Shown here: one piece after another, positions 9,820 to 21,003 of the stretch | Position numbering within the stretch: position 1 is the first letter of the stretch | How the letters are laid out: each line of letters starts with the position of its first letter | Assembly: GCF_002913715.1 (NCBI RefSeq) | Contig: NZ_PPCE01000009.1 | Location: 744,001-808,000, forward strand | Direction: 5' to 3' | Origin: Campylobacter concisus | GTDB taxonomy: Bacteria > Campylobacterota > Campylobacteria > Campylobacterales > Campylobacteraceae | DNA: 64,000 nt | Translations under genes and position numbers: made by a program | The notes under the pieces: model-generated | Database searches by the model: none | Told to the model about the DNA's origin: nothing | Seen by the model: the letters and a program-made list of their open reading frames with translations, nothing else

Positions 9820-10023
9820 ATGAGCTCAGCTTGGGACTACGAGGCAAATGCGTATAGCAGTGATGGCAAATTTAGCGCCAAATTTGAAGGCTGTGAGGTC
9901 GCTATGGGCGCTCCAACCCTTGGCGAACTAAGGCTTTTTATAAATAGCGAGCACTGTCTAAAATTAAAAATGAGCCTTCAAACCACGAAAAAAAAACTAT
10001 CAAATTTTGAGGATAAAATTTAA
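9820..10023 (+). pseudogene. Short ORF, probably a truncated N-terminal fragment of a conserved protein
   Basis: A 67-codon reading frame four bases after the efflux-channel gene. The first 45 or so residues (MSSAWDYEANAYSSDGKF, then CEVAMGAPTLGELRLF) look like a folded-protein N-terminus. I half-recognise this as the start of a longer Campylobacter hypothetical protein; that is memory, not proof. The remaining residues are Lys-rich and run to a stop in AT-rich sequence that has no further coding character. The ribosome site is poor (AATAGGTAAATTT). I read it as a decayed gene, but a real 67-residue protein cannot be excluded. Confidence 0.45.
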
Positions 10024-10025
10024 CT

Positions 10026-10061
10026 CACGCACTTTAGCTTGAAAAATAGTTTTCAGGCGTG
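10026..10061 (+). terminator. Possible terminator of the efflux operon
   Basis: CTTGAAAA (10038-10045) can pair with TTTTCAGG (10050-10057), allowing one G-U pair, over a 4-base loop. Outer CACGC and GCGTG arms are followed by TTTTC. This is the first strong hairpin after the operon, but the U tract is short. Confidence 0.4.
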
Positions 10062-10090
10062 TTTTCATAGTAAATTTAACTACTAGCTCT

Positions 10091-10279
10091 TAAATTTATC
10101 ACTCAAGATCGCTCAACTTTAAAATTTAACGCAAATTTTGGTTTTATAGTTGCACTGATATCAAATTTAACTCTTTGCTTCAAAATTTAACGCACAAGAT
10201 CACTATTTGGCACACAAAAACAGATATCACGCATTTATTCTATTCTATGCTACTCTTAAATTTAACACACAAGATCGCC
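10091..10279 (+). repeat. Three degenerate 23-base direct repeats
   Basis: Copies at 10091-10113, 10182-10204 and 10257-10279 share the pattern AAATTTAaCrCaCAAGATC (lower case = variable), spaced 91 and 75 bases apart. A partial copy, AAATTTAACGCAAATTT, starts at 10122. There are no cas genes, and the spacing and divergence do not fit a CRISPR array. Confidence 0.5.
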
Positions 10280-10842
10280 TTATTAGCTTTTTATAAAAAA
10301 ATTGCTTTGGATTAAATTTACATCCAAAAACGCCAGCTTGAGCGAGCGCTTTATGTACATTTATCGCAGTTTTTGCAAGGTTAGTGCTCTGCGCTTAAAA
10401 GCAAGAACCACAAACTCCAAAGATAGCTCTTGCTCACTTTTTCAAAATAGGGTAGATCAAATTTTAAGTTATATATAAGATAAATACAAATTTCACATTT
10501 TTTGAAAAGTGTAAAATTTAACTAATTTTCTTACAAATATTTTTATGTCAAATTTAATGGATAAATTAAAATCATACAAAAGATAAAATCCAAAATAAGC
10601 CTATAAAACAATATTTAAATTCATATAAAAGAAAAAATAAGAAAATTAAAATAACAATTTGAAAATTATAGTTTTCAATACAAATATATAAAAAAGCTTG
10701 TATTTTACCTTTTAACATATTCATATAAGTATTATGCTTTTATATATCTTTTTAAAATGAAAGTCGTATTTGATTTTTTGAAAACTTACACACATTTAGA
10801 AGTAAGTTTCCAAAAATTAGAAGTTTTATAAAATTGTGGATT

Positions 10843-11274
10843 TTAATCCAAAAGCTCTTTTGCGATCATACTTATGCGTTTTGCTTCAGCACTTGCTCCG
10901 ATCTCATCTTTTGCTATTTTCATTACAGCGCCTAAATTTTTACCAACTCTTTCAATAATCTTTTTTATTTTCTCTTTAAGCTCTTCATCGCTTAGTTGTA
11001 CTGGCAAATATGCTTTAATGAGTTCAATCTCGCCCTGCTCTTTTTTAGCCAAATCCTCTCTAGCGCCTTTTATATAAAGCTCAACCGAGTCAGCCCTCTT
11101 TTTGATCTCCTTTTGAAGCAGTGGAAGTACCACTTCATCAGTCATTTCAATCCTTTGATCGACTTCAACTTGCTTAAGTGCTGCATTTAGCGTTCTTAAA
11201 GTATCTCTTTTAAACTCATCTTTTGCCTTCATAGCCTCTTTTATATCAGCTAAAATTTGCTCTCTTATACTCAT
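10843..11274 (-). CDS. GatB/YqeY domain protein
   Basis: Protein of 143 residues, close to the usual 147-150 of stand-alone YqeY proteins. It begins MSIREQILADIKEAMKAKD and contains the family-typical KRADSVELYIKGAREDLA and the C-terminal GAVMKIAK motif. The fold is the helical tRNA-interacting domain also found at the end of GatB, the tRNA amidotransferase B subunit. The role of the free-standing protein is not settled. It lies 30 bases downstream of the Ppx/GppA gene on the same strand and is probably co-transcribed with it. Confidence 0.85.
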   Translation of the reverse strand: MSIREQILADIKEAMKAKDEFKRDTLRTLNAALKQVEVDQRIEMTDEVVLPLLQKEIKKRADSVELYIKGAREDLAKKEQGEIELIKAYLPVQLSDEELKEKIKKIIERVGKNLGAVMKIAKDEIGASAEAKRISMIAKELLD

Positions 11275-11304
11275 TTCCTCTCCTTTAAATTTTTGAAATA
11301 TTAA

Positions 11305-12207
11305 CTAAAAATTTGTGATAATTTCTTGAAATTTTCCTTGCAGATAGGCCACACCAACACCCTCTCTAAGCCCATCGTCAATAACTAAAAATTTTGCTTC
11401 TTGCCCGATTAAAAGCTCCTCTAAAAGCAAGGTTCCAGCGATGAGCGGATACTTTCTGTTTCTTCCAACCGCCAAATCAGCGCTCTTATCATCCATCTTT
11501 AAAAGTTCATCTACAAACCAAGCAAGATCATCATCTCTAAGCTCAAATCCGCTTACTTTTTTTGGATCATAGTTCTCGTAGTTAAGTCCAAGTCGTAGCG
11601 CTGCGATAGTAGTTGGTACGCCAGAAGTCAGCACGATAAATCTATTTTTTAAGCTATTTAAAAATTCTCTTGCATCTTTTGTATAAAATTTTGCATTTTC
11701 TTGCATTAAATCAAGTGTTTTAAATTTCTCAAAAAATGTAATAATGCCAAATTTAAAACTCATAAAATTTCCATCTTCACCGATCTCTGAGCTTGCTCCA
11801 CCGATGTCAATGACGCTAAAATTTTCACTGATTCCAAGCTTTTTAAAAGCATTTTGAACACCCAAAAATGTAAGTTTTGCTTCTGCTTTACCGCTGATGA
11901 TATGAAAATTTATGCCAAATTTCTCTCTTATCTCGCTAAAAATTTCCTCACTATTTAACGCCACCCTAAAAGCCTCAGTTGCGACTGCTACGCATTTAAA
12001 TTTATCAAAGTCAAATTTACTTTTAGCCTCCGATATCGCTTCAAAGAGCCTGTTTTTGGACTCATCTGCTATCTTGCCACTTTCATTTAAGCCCCTTGCA
12101 GCTCCTACTATCTTTTCATAAATTTGCTCATTATTAAAGCCATTTTGCTCTTTTTTAACAAGCGCTACGCGAAATGTGTTTGAGCCAAGATCGATCGCTA
12201 TAACCAA
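11305..12207 (-). CDS. Ppx/GppA family phosphatase (exopolyphosphatase or pppGpp phosphohydrolase)
   Basis: Protein of 300 residues with the ASKHA-fold phosphate-binding motifs AIDLGSNTFRVAL at the N-terminus and VIDIGGASSEIG near residue 137. Its size fits the short two-domain epsilonproteobacterial form, which lacks the C-terminal helical domains of E. coli Ppx. The start is TTG at 12207-12205 with AAGGAT about 9 bases upstream; no in-frame ATG lies nearby. These enzymes hydrolyse polyphosphate and/or pppGpp, and sequence does not separate the two activities. A PiT phosphate transporter is divergently encoded next door, which suggests phosphate metabolism but proves nothing. Confidence 0.88.
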   Translation of the reverse strand: MVIAIDLGSNTFRVALVKKEQNGFNNEQIYEKIVGAARGLNESGKIADESKNRLFEAISEAKSKFDFDKFKCVAVATEAFRVALNSEEIFSEIREKFGINFHIISGKAEAKLTFLGVQNAFKKLGISENFSVIDIGGASSEIGEDGNFMSFKFGIITFFEKFKTLDLMQENAKFYTKDAREFLNSLKNRFIVLTSGVPTTIAALRLGLNYENYDPKKVSGFELRDDDLAWFVDELLKMDDKSADLAVGRNRKYPLIAGTLLLEELLIGQEAKFLVIDDGLREGVGVAYLQGKFQEIITNF

Positions 12208-12301
12208 AATTTATCCTTAAAAATTTTTGCAGATTCTAACATATGATAATTTAGTATCATTTAAAGTTGAAAAATTCTAAAAACTTTAATATTTTTCAAG
12301 A

Positions 12302-12307
12302 TATAAT
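12302..12307 (+). promoter_or_regulatory. -10 box of the phosphate transporter gene
   Basis: TATAAT preceded by GA, 30 bases before the TTG start. No -35 is apparent, as usual in Campylobacter. About 40 bases further upstream lies a small inverted repeat, ATGATA (12243-12248) and TATCAT (12255-12260), which could be an operator but is too short to assign. Confidence 0.5.
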
Positions 12308-12337
12308 TCCTATCAAAAACCTTATAAGGGGGCTTGA

Positions 12338-13876
12338 TTGCTTCGAGATAACTTATTAGCATTTGTTATTTTTGCAATTTGTAGCGTTGGATTTTTCGTT
12401 TGGGGCTATCAATACATCCCGACAAATAACTACTTTTTATTCTTGATCGCCGGCATGTTTGGTCTTTTTATGGCCTTTAATATCGGTGGAAATGACGTTG
12501 CAAACAGCTTTGGCACAAGTGTTGGCGCTAAGACTCTTACGCTTAAACAAGCTCTCATCATCGCAGCCATTTTTGAGCTTAGCGGTGCTATATTTGCAGG
12601 ATCAGAGGTTACAAATACGATTAGAAACGAGATCGTGAAATTTCCAAGCGATCTAAACCCGATGAAATTTGTCATCATCATGATCTCAGCCCTTCTTAGC
12701 TCTGGGCTTTGGCTCTTTTATGCGTCTAAAAAAGGTCTACCAGTCTCGACCACTCACTCGATCGTTGGTGGCATCGTTGGTGCAGGACTTGCTATGGGTT
12801 TTATGATAAAAGATCCGGAACCATTTAGCATGGTCTCATGGAGTGAGATCGGCAGGATCGCCGTTAGTTGGGTCATCTCACCACTGCTTGGCGGCGTGAT
12901 GTCTTACATTATATTTGGTTACGTAAAAAGTAAGATTATTGAGCCAACACATGAACTTAAAATGAATCTAAAAGCTCTAAAAGCTGAGCGAAAAGCTTAT
13001 AAAGAAAGCTTCATAAAAGCACTAAAAACAAAGCCGGCTGAGGAGCAAATAGCTACTCTTTCAAAGATTGCAGTTATCGATGAGGACGAGATCGAAACCA
13101 CTGAATACAGCGAGTATCGCTCAAAAATCCGCATTATGAAAGATAGTGAAAAAGAGATAGATACCTTTAAAGCGATGAAAAAGCACATCCCGATCATCGC
13201 TGGATTTGCCGCGATGGTCATCTCATCAATGATGCTTTTTAAAGGGCTTGAGCATATAAATTTAGCCTTTAGTATCATCCAAACCGTCTGGATCATCTTT
13301 GTGATTGGGGCTCTAGCGTATCTTGCAAGCCTTGCTATTATAAACGTCATGAGCAAAAACGATAGCGAAAAGAGCATCAATAGAATTTTCTCATGGTTTC
13401 AAATTTTTACCGCTTCATCTTTTGCATTTTCACACGGAGCAAACGACATCGCAAACGCTGTTGGACCATTTGCCGCTGTGCTTGATGTGCTAAAGACTGG
13501 CTCTATAAACGAAAGCTCGCCGATACCTAGCATCGCAATGGTAACCTTTGGAATTTCGCTTGTCGTTGGACTTTGGTTTTTAGGCAAAGAGGTCATCACC
13601 ACTATCGGCTCAAAACTAGCTGAAATTTTACCGACAACTGGCTTTAGTGCTGAGCTTGCCTCAAGTATCGTCATACTTCTAGCCACAAAGCTTGGCATAC
13701 CAGTTAGCTCGACGCATATCCTAATAGGTGCAGTTTTAGGCATCGGCATCGTAAATAAAAATGCAAACTGGAAAATGGTAAAACCAATCATCCTTGCTTG
13801 GCTCATCACGCTTCCTGCAGCTGCGATATCATCGGCTATATTTTATTTTGCCCTTGCTAAATTACTAGGCGTTTAG
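12338..13876 (+). CDS. PiT-family inorganic phosphate transporter
   Basis: Integral membrane protein of 512 residues with the two PiT signature repeats, GGNDVANSFGTSVGAKTL near residue 50 and SHGANDIANAVGPF near 367. There are about 10-12 hydrophobic helices and a charged cytoplasmic loop between the halves (about 205-275, rich in Lys and Glu). PiT carriers move metal-phosphate complexes or Na+/H+-coupled phosphate across the inner membrane. The start is TTG at 12338 with a strong AAGGGGG 8-10 bases upstream; a nearby second TTG is out of frame. It is a single-gene unit between a TATAAT promoter and a bidirectional terminator. Confidence 0.92.
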   Translation: MLRDNLLAFVIFAICSVGFFVWGYQYIPTNNYFLFLIAGMFGLFMAFNIGGNDVANSFGTSVGAKTLTLKQALIIAAIFELSGAIFAGSEVTNTIRNEIVKFPSDLNPMKFVIIMISALLSSGLWLFYASKKGLPVSTTHSIVGGIVGAGLAMGFMIKDPEPFSMVSWSEIGRIAVSWVISPLLGGVMSYIIFGYVKSKIIEPTHELKMNLKALKAERKAYKESFIKALKTKPAEEQIATLSKIAVIDEDEIETTEYSEYRSKIRIMKDSEKEIDTFKAMKKHIPIIAGFAAMVISSMMLFKGLEHINLAFSIIQTVWIIFVIGALAYLASLAIINVMSKNDSEKSINRIFSWFQIFTASSFAFSHGANDIANAVGPFAAVLDVLKTGSINESSPIPSIAMVTFGISLVVGLWFLGKEVITTIGSKLAEILPTTGFSAELASSIVILLATKLGIPVSSTHILIGAVLGIGIVNKNANWKMVKPIILAWLITLPAAAISSAIFYFALAKLLGV

Positions 13877-13941
13877 TCATATTTTTAAATAGCTAAACTG
13901 CCCTATTTCTAGATATTTTTTGTATAAATTTTATATGGAAG

Positions 13942-13968
13942 CTTGGCAAGTTGATCCAACCTGCCAAG
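13942..13968. terminator. Bidirectional terminator between the PiT gene and clpB
   Basis: A 12-base stem (CTTGGCAAGTTG with CAACCTGCCAAG, one A-C mismatch) and an ATC loop between two converging genes. T-rich sequence flanks it, but no uninterrupted U tract follows on either side. Confidence 0.6.
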
Positions 13969-13979
13969 TAAATTTGAAG

Positions 13980-16553
<2,574 letters not shown>

Positions 16554-16585
16554 TAAAGCTCCTTAAATTATTTTATAATGGCGGC

Positions 16586-16614
16586 ATTATATAACTTTAG
16601 TCTTATATTGTCAA
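16586..16614 (-). promoter_or_regulatory. Consensus sigma-70 promoter of clpB
   Basis: On the minus strand TTGACA (16614-16609) and TATAAT (16591-16586) are both exact and separated by exactly 17 bases. A full -35 box is unusual in Campylobacter, where most promoters show only the -10. The expected start site is near 16579, about 25 bases before the ATG. Confidence 0.85.
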
Positions 16615-16615
16615 G
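16595..16615. promoter_or_regulatory. HAIR-like (HspR) operator overlapping the clpB promoter
   Basis: Read on the minus strand: CTTGACA, 7 bases, ACTAAAG. The HspR inverted repeat consensus is CTTGAGT-N7-ACTCAAG, so 5 of 7 and 6 of 7 positions match with the exact spacing. It covers the -35 box and most of the spacer, where a bound repressor would block RNA polymerase. HspR control of clpB is known in Helicobacter and Campylobacter; its use here is inferred. Confidence 0.65.
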
Positions 16616-16772
16616 TATTTTTATAATATTTGTCACTCTTTTTATGTAGTTGCTAAAATTTGCTGTTATAAATTTGTGTTAAAAATAGACAAAAGCTAAA
16701 AATATAAGGCTAAATTTATGCTTTTTTTAGCCAAATGTTAATAAAATTGAGCCAAAAAATATAGGAGATATT

Positions 16773-18080
16773 TTGAATAAATTTACTAGATCTTTTGCGC
16801 TAAAAATAACAGGCGCCCTACTCATCTCAAGCGTAGCAGTAAATGTGCTTTTTGCTAAAACCGAAGATGAGGCGAGTGCGAAACTTGAAGCACTCTCAAA
16901 ACTTACAAAAACCATCTCAACCGTTGAAAAATACTACGTTGATGACATTAAATTTAAAGAGATAATCGACAAAGCCATCGCTGGTTTGATGCAAAATTTG
17001 GACGCTCACTCAAGCTTTTTAAATGAAAAAGCATATAAAGATATGCAGGTGCAAACAAGCGGCGAATTTGGCGGGCTTGGCATAACAGTTGGCATGAAAG
17101 ATAGCGCACTAACCGTTATTTCGCCTATCGAGGACACTCCAGCTGATAAAGCAGGCATAAAAGCAGGCGATATCATTTTAAGGATCGATGGCAACTCAAC
17201 TATCGGCACAACGATAGATGAAGCCGTAAATAAAATGCGCGGCAAGCCAAAAACTCCGATAACAATTACGATCTTAAGAAAAGGCGAGCAAAAGCCATTT
17301 GACGTAAAGATCATAAGAGATCTTATAAAGGTTGAGTCTGTCTATGCAAAAATGATAGAAAATGAAAACATCCTTTATATACGTGTCACAAATTTTGACA
17401 AAAACGTCGTCACAAAGGTAAAAGATGCGATCAAAGAGCATCCTAAAGCAAATGGCATCATACTTGATCTTAGAAACAACCCTGGCGGTCTTTTAAATCA
17501 AGCTGTTGATCTAGTGGATCTTTTCGTAGATAACGGCATCATCGTATCTCAAAAAGGTCGTGATGCATCTGAAAATGTAGAGTATAAAGCAAGTGCTAGC
17601 AAAACTCTTTCAAAACTCCCACTTGTTGTTCTTGTAAATGGAGGAAGTGCAAGTGCGAGCGAGATCGTAAGCGGTTCATTGCAAGATCATAAGCGTGCGG
17701 TGATAATCGGCGAAAATACATTTGGTAAAGGTAGCGTTCAGGTGATCTTACCAATAGACGATACAGAAGCGCTAAGGCTAACCATCGCAAGATACTACTT
17801 ACCAAGTGGCAGAACTATCCAAGCAGTTGGCGTAACGCCTGATGTAGTAGTGCATCCTGGCAAAGTGCCGCAAAGTGATGATAGTGCATTTAGCATCAAA
17901 GAGAGCGAACTAAAAGCGCACCTAAAAAGCGAGCTAAACAAGATAAATCCAACAAGTGAAGGCAATAAAACTGAAGCAAAAGATGATAAAAATATCATCA
18001 CACAGAAAAAAGTTGATGAAGATATTCAGTTAAAAACAGCGATTGATACGATCAAAATTTTAAAGATAAAACAACAATAA
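16773..18080 (+). CDS. ctpA: C-terminal processing peptidase (S41 family, CtpA/Prc type)
   Basis: Protein of 435 residues starting at TTG 16773 behind a strong TAGGAGA ribosome site. It has an N-terminal signal or anchor (about 9-29), a PDZ domain (about 85-170, with FGGLGITVG) and the S41 catalytic core. That core includes LDLRNNPGG, the nucleophile serine in GGSASASEI and the general-base lysine in FGKGSVQ. The C-terminal tail is Lys/Glu/Asp-rich. It cleaves periplasmic or membrane proteins at their C-termini. It heads a tight block with purC, purS, purQ, a membrane protein and plsC, the same order as Cj0511-Cj0516 of C. jejuni. Confidence 0.94.
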   Translation: MNKFTRSFALKITGALLISSVAVNVLFAKTEDEASAKLEALSKLTKTISTVEKYYVDDIKFKEIIDKAIAGLMQNLDAHSSFLNEKAYKDMQVQTSGEFGGLGITVGMKDSALTVISPIEDTPADKAGIKAGDIILRIDGNSTIGTTIDEAVNKMRGKPKTPITITILRKGEQKPFDVKIIRDLIKVESVYAKMIENENILYIRVTNFDKNVVTKVKDAIKEHPKANGIILDLRNNPGGLLNQAVDLVDLFVDNGIIVSQKGRDASENVEYKASASKTLSKLPLVVLVNGGSASASEIVSGSLQDHKRAVIIGENTFGKGSVQVILPIDDTEALRLTIARYYLPSGRTIQAVGVTPDVVVHPGKVPQSDDSAFSIKESELKAHLKSELNKINPTSEGNKTEAKDDKNIITQKKVDEDIQLKTAIDTIKILKIKQQ

Positions 18081-18096
18081 TCTAAAGGAGAACAAC

Positions 18097-18807
18097 ATGC
18101 AAAAAAGAGAGCTTATCTACGAGGGAAAAGGCAAGAAAATGTACGCCACAGACGATCCAAATCTACTTGTGGCTGAATTTAAAGACGATCTAACAGCATT
18201 TGATGCTCAAAAAAGAGGCAACGAAGCTGGCAAAGGCGCACTAAATAACAAAATCTCTACTCAGCTTTTTAAACTACTAGAGAGCAAAGGTATCGTGACT
18301 GACCTAGTTGAGACCATCAGCGACACTGAGCAAGTGGTCAAAAAATGCGAGATCATACCTCTTGAAGTTGTTGTGAGAAATATCGCAACTGGCTCACTTA
18401 GCAAAAGACTTGGCATAAAAGAAGGCACAGTTCTACCTTTTACACTTGTTGAGTTCTACTACAAAAATGACGATTTACACGATCCACTAGTTACTGATGA
18501 GCACTGCATCATCATGGGTCTAGTAAAGAGTGAAAAAGATCTTCAAACCCTAAGACACACAGCAAGAGAGATCAACTCTATATTATTTAAATTCTTTGCA
18601 GAGAGAAATTTAAAACTAGTTGATTTCAAAGTCGAATTTGGTATCGACAAAGATGGCAACATCATCTTAGCTGACGAGATAAGCCCTGATAGCTGCAGAT
18701 TTTGGGACGCGACAACAAACGAAAAACTTGATAAAGATAGATTTAGACAAGATCTTGGTAGCGTAAAAGTAGCTTACGAAGAAGTTTTAAGAAGAATTCT
18801 TTCTTAA
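18097..18807 (+). CDS. purC: Phosphoribosylaminoimidazole-succinocarboxamide synthase (SAICAR synthetase)
   Basis: Protein of 236 residues, the usual compact bacterial length. It begins [20 protein letters not shown] and has the signature [11 protein letters not shown] and [13 protein letters not shown] motifs. It joins aspartate to CAIR using ATP, step 8 in the count that includes PurK/PurE, in cytoplasmic purine synthesis. The ribosome site is AAAGGAG. It lies 16 bases after ctpA and 8 bases before purS, so it should be part of one transcript with purS and purQ. Confidence 0.97.
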   Translation: MQKRELIYEGKGKKMYATDDPNLLVAEFKDDLTAFDAQKRGNEAGKGALNNKISTQLFKLLESKGIVTDLVETISDTEQVVKKCEIIPLEVVVRNIATGSLSKRLGIKEGTVLPFTLVEFYYKNDDLHDPLVTDEHCIIMGLVKSEKDLQTLRHTAREINSILFKFFAERNLKLVDFKVEFGIDKDGNIILADEISPDSCRFWDATTNEKLDKDRFRQDLGSVKVAYEEVLRRILS

Positions 18808-18815
18808 GGACAAAG

Positions 18816-19052
18816 ATGAAAGCTGTCGTAAATATAGCATTAAGAAGTGGGGTCCTTGACCCTGCTGGTAAGGCAGTAGAGCACGCGCTAAATTCACTTG
18901 GGTTTAGCGGTGTGTCAAATGTCAGGATAGGCAAACAAATCGTTTTAGATATCGACGAGAGCGATAAAAGCAAAGCAAAAGATCAGCTAAAAGTGATGTG
19001 TGAAGAGCTTCTAGCAAACACTGTCATCGAAGACTACGAGATCGTGCTATGA
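18816..19052 (+). CDS. purS: FGAM synthase subunit PurS
   Basis: Small protein of 78 residues beginning MKAVVNIALRSGVLDPAGKA, the typical PurS opening (VxLKxGVLDPxG). It forms the bridging subunit of the three-part phosphoribosylformylglycinamidine synthase with PurL and PurQ. Its stop overlaps the purQ start by 4 bases (ATGA), so translation is probably coupled. purL is not in the window. Confidence 0.95.
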   Translation: MKAVVNIALRSGVLDPAGKAVEHALNSLGFSGVSNVRIGKQIVLDIDESDKSKAKDQLKVMCEELLANTVIEDYEIVL

Positions 19053-19714
19053 AAGTAGCCATCATACTTTTTCCTGGCACAAACTGCGAAGAAGACACAG
19101 CTCACGCTTTTAAGCTACTTGGCTGCCAAACGCAGATCATCTGGCACAAAGAAGATAAGATCGATGCTGATCTAGTCGTTTTGCCAGGTGGTTTTAGCTA
19201 TGGCGACTATCTAAGGACGGCTGCGATAGCTAAATTTAGCCCAGCTATGCAGGCTGTAAAAGAGCATGCGAAAAAAGGTGGCTATATCTTGGGAATTTGC
19301 AATGGTTTTCAGATGCTGCTTGAGCTTGGGCTTTTAAAAGGTGCGATGAGAAGAAATGAAAATTTAAATTTCGTCTCAAAATACCACCACCTAAAGGTAA
19401 TCTCAAATAACAATAAATTCTTAGCAAATTTAGCCAAAAATGAAATAGTAAATATACCTATCGCTCACGGCGAGGGCAACTATTATACTGACGAAACCAC
19501 TCTAAAAGGCCTTTACGACAACGATCAAGTACTACTAAAATACTGTGATGCTAAAGGTAACGAAATAAATCCAAACGGCTCAGTCGATAGCATAGCAGGA
19601 ATTTGTGATGAGAGTAAAAAGATTTTTGGTCTTATGCCTCATCCCGAGCGTGCTTGTGAGAAAATTTTAGGTACAGATGATGGTATGAAGATGCTAAAAG
19701 GTCTAGTTTGGTAA
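19049..19714 (+). CDS. purQ: FGAM synthase glutaminase subunit PurQ
   Basis: Class I glutamine amidotransferase of 221 residues. It starts MKVAIILFPGTNCEEDT and has the nucleophilic cysteine in GICNGFQML and the catalytic His/Glu pair in MPHPERACE. It supplies ammonia from glutamine to PurL for FGAR amidation. Start and stop overlap both neighbours: 4 bases with purS and 7 bases with the next gene. Confidence 0.97.
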   Translation: MKVAIILFPGTNCEEDTAHAFKLLGCQTQIIWHKEDKIDADLVVLPGGFSYGDYLRTAAIAKFSPAMQAVKEHAKKGGYILGICNGFQMLLELGLLKGAMRRNENLNFVSKYHHLKVISNNNKFLANLAKNEIVNIPIAHGEGNYYTDETTLKGLYDNDQVLLKYCDAKGNEINPNGSVDSIAGICDESKKIFGLMPHPERACEKILGTDDGMKMLKGLVW

Positions 19715-21003
19715 AACATTTTCTTTTTATCTCCCTATTCGTACTAAATTTATTTGCTGCAAATACCGATGAAGTAAGCGTTTTTGACATGATGGACGAA
19801 GCTAGGGAGGATAAATTTGTAAATAGCCCTACTTCAAATCCAAAAACTCAAAAACCGCCAAAAGAACAAGATTTTTCAAGAAAATTTGTATCACCACAGC
19901 CAGAGCGTATCACTCCAGAGCAGATGCGAAATATCGTTCCAACAAACGAGCCAGATATTAGCGTCCCAGACAATCAAGTATATGATAAGATCAAGGTAAA
20001 AGAGCTTCTTTTAAAAGCCACAAATGTACCAAAAAATGTTGTTATAGGAGAAATTTTTAGTGTTGAGATAGTGGCTGATACACAAAATGACTTTGAGTTT
20101 GAGTTTGAGACACAGCTTGATGAAACAAATATCAAATGGCTAAATAAGAAAAATTTTCAATGGGTAAAAAGCGAAGACAACAAATATGTAGGTACTTTTT
20201 ATCTTGAAGCAATGAGCATTGATGCAAAGACTTTACGAGTTAGCTTGGATCTAAAAAGAAATGGCGAGAACTATCAAAACTCAAACATAAATATCTTTTT
20301 ACCAAAGCTAAAAGAGCTTAGAAGTGACGAGAACTACAACCACATCGTGGCTGATAATCTTGAAGTTAAGAAATTTAAGACAACAAAATTTGATGATATA
20401 AACAATATCATGGTTGTAGAAATTTATGGCAACAACGTAGATCTAAGTGCTTTTAATATTGAAAATAAGACAATCTTAAAGCAAGGCGTAGATACGATAA
20501 GTGGCGACTTTAACTCACAAAGTGCATATTATTTTGCAGTATTTAAGCCAAATAAAAAATCGCTTGACTTTAACTACTACAACCTAAAAAAGGCTAAATT
20601 TGAAAGTTTTTCTTTGCCGGTAAGTGTCGAAGATGACGATGTCAGCACACAAATCGGACTAAACCCAAAACAAAGTGAATTTAGCACCTATAAAGATGTC
20701 ACGATCTACTCTTGCGCGGTAATTTTTATATTATTAGCTATTTGGCGCAGAAGGCTTAGCTACTTTTTCGTAGCAGCCATTTTTATAGTACTTGGAATTT
20801 ATACCTACAACCCTTTTGGCAAGGCTGTTCTAAAACCAGATATTAGCGTTTCGATCTTGCCTACAAAAAACTCAACCATTTTTTACACATCTCGCAAAAA
20901 TGAAAATGTAGAAATTTTAGACACAAAAGGCGACTACTCAAAAATTTTATTTGCTGATGGTAAGATTGGCTGGGTAAAAAAGGATAATCTTGTCAAAAAT
21001 TAG
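19708..21003 (+). CDS. Conserved Campylobacter periplasmic/membrane protein with C-terminal SH3-like domain (Cj0515-like)
   Basis: Protein of 431 residues, start TTG 19708 inside the end of purQ with AAAAGG upstream. It has an N-terminal signal peptide (MVKHFLFISLFVLNLFAAN), a Pro-rich linker (about 50-85) and a beta-rich extracytoplasmic region (about 90-310). Two closely spaced membrane helices follow (about 333-372), then a tail of about 60 residues (IFYTSRKNENVEILDTKG, ending IGWVKKDNLV) that looks like a bacterial SH3 domain. It occupies the position of Cj0515 between purQ and plsC. The function is unknown. The SH3-like tail suggests binding of cell-wall peptide or another protein, as an inference only. 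Confidence 0.75.
   Translation: MVKHFLFISLFVLNLFAANTDEVSVFDMMDEAREDKFVNSPTSNPKTQKPPKEQDFSRKFVSPQPERITPEQMRNIVPTNEPDISVPDNQVYDKIKVKELLLKATNVPKNVVIGEIFSVEIVADTQNDFEFEFETQLDETNIKWLNKKNFQWVKSEDNKYVGTFYLEAMSIDAKTLRVSLDLKRNGENYQNSNINIFLPKLKELRSDENYNHIVADNLEVKKFKTTKFDDINNIMVVEIYGNNVDLSAFNIENKTILKQGVDTISGDFNSQSAYYFAVFKPNKKSLDFNYYNLKKAKFESFSLPVSVEDDDVSTQIGLNPKQSEFSTYKDVTIYSCAVIFILLAIWRRRLSYFFVAAIFIVLGIYTYNPFGKAVLKPDISVSILPTKNSTIFYTSRKNENVEILDTKGDYSKILFADGKIGWVKKDNLVKN

Larger units (their letters stand above)
10024..10842. other. Non-coding stretch with AAATTT-rich sequence and a degenerate repeat
   Basis: About 0.8 kb without a convincing gene on either strand. The first 300 bases carry eight AAATTT hexamers between 10071 and 10320 and three copies of a degenerate 23-base repeat. 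From about 10440 on it is very AT-rich and low in complexity. No tRNA, recombinase or IS end was seen. Together with the truncated ORF at its left edge it looks like a site of gene decay. Confidence 0.6.

Noticed and set aside
10091..10279. CRISPR array
   Set aside because: Only three copies with many mismatches and unequal spacing of 75-91 bases; no cas genes nearby.
16708..16732. GGCTAAA/TTTAGCC hairpin upstream of ctpA as a terminator or riboswitch
   Set aside because: No gene ends before it on either strand and the stem is only 7 bases; no larger conserved structure could be recognised.
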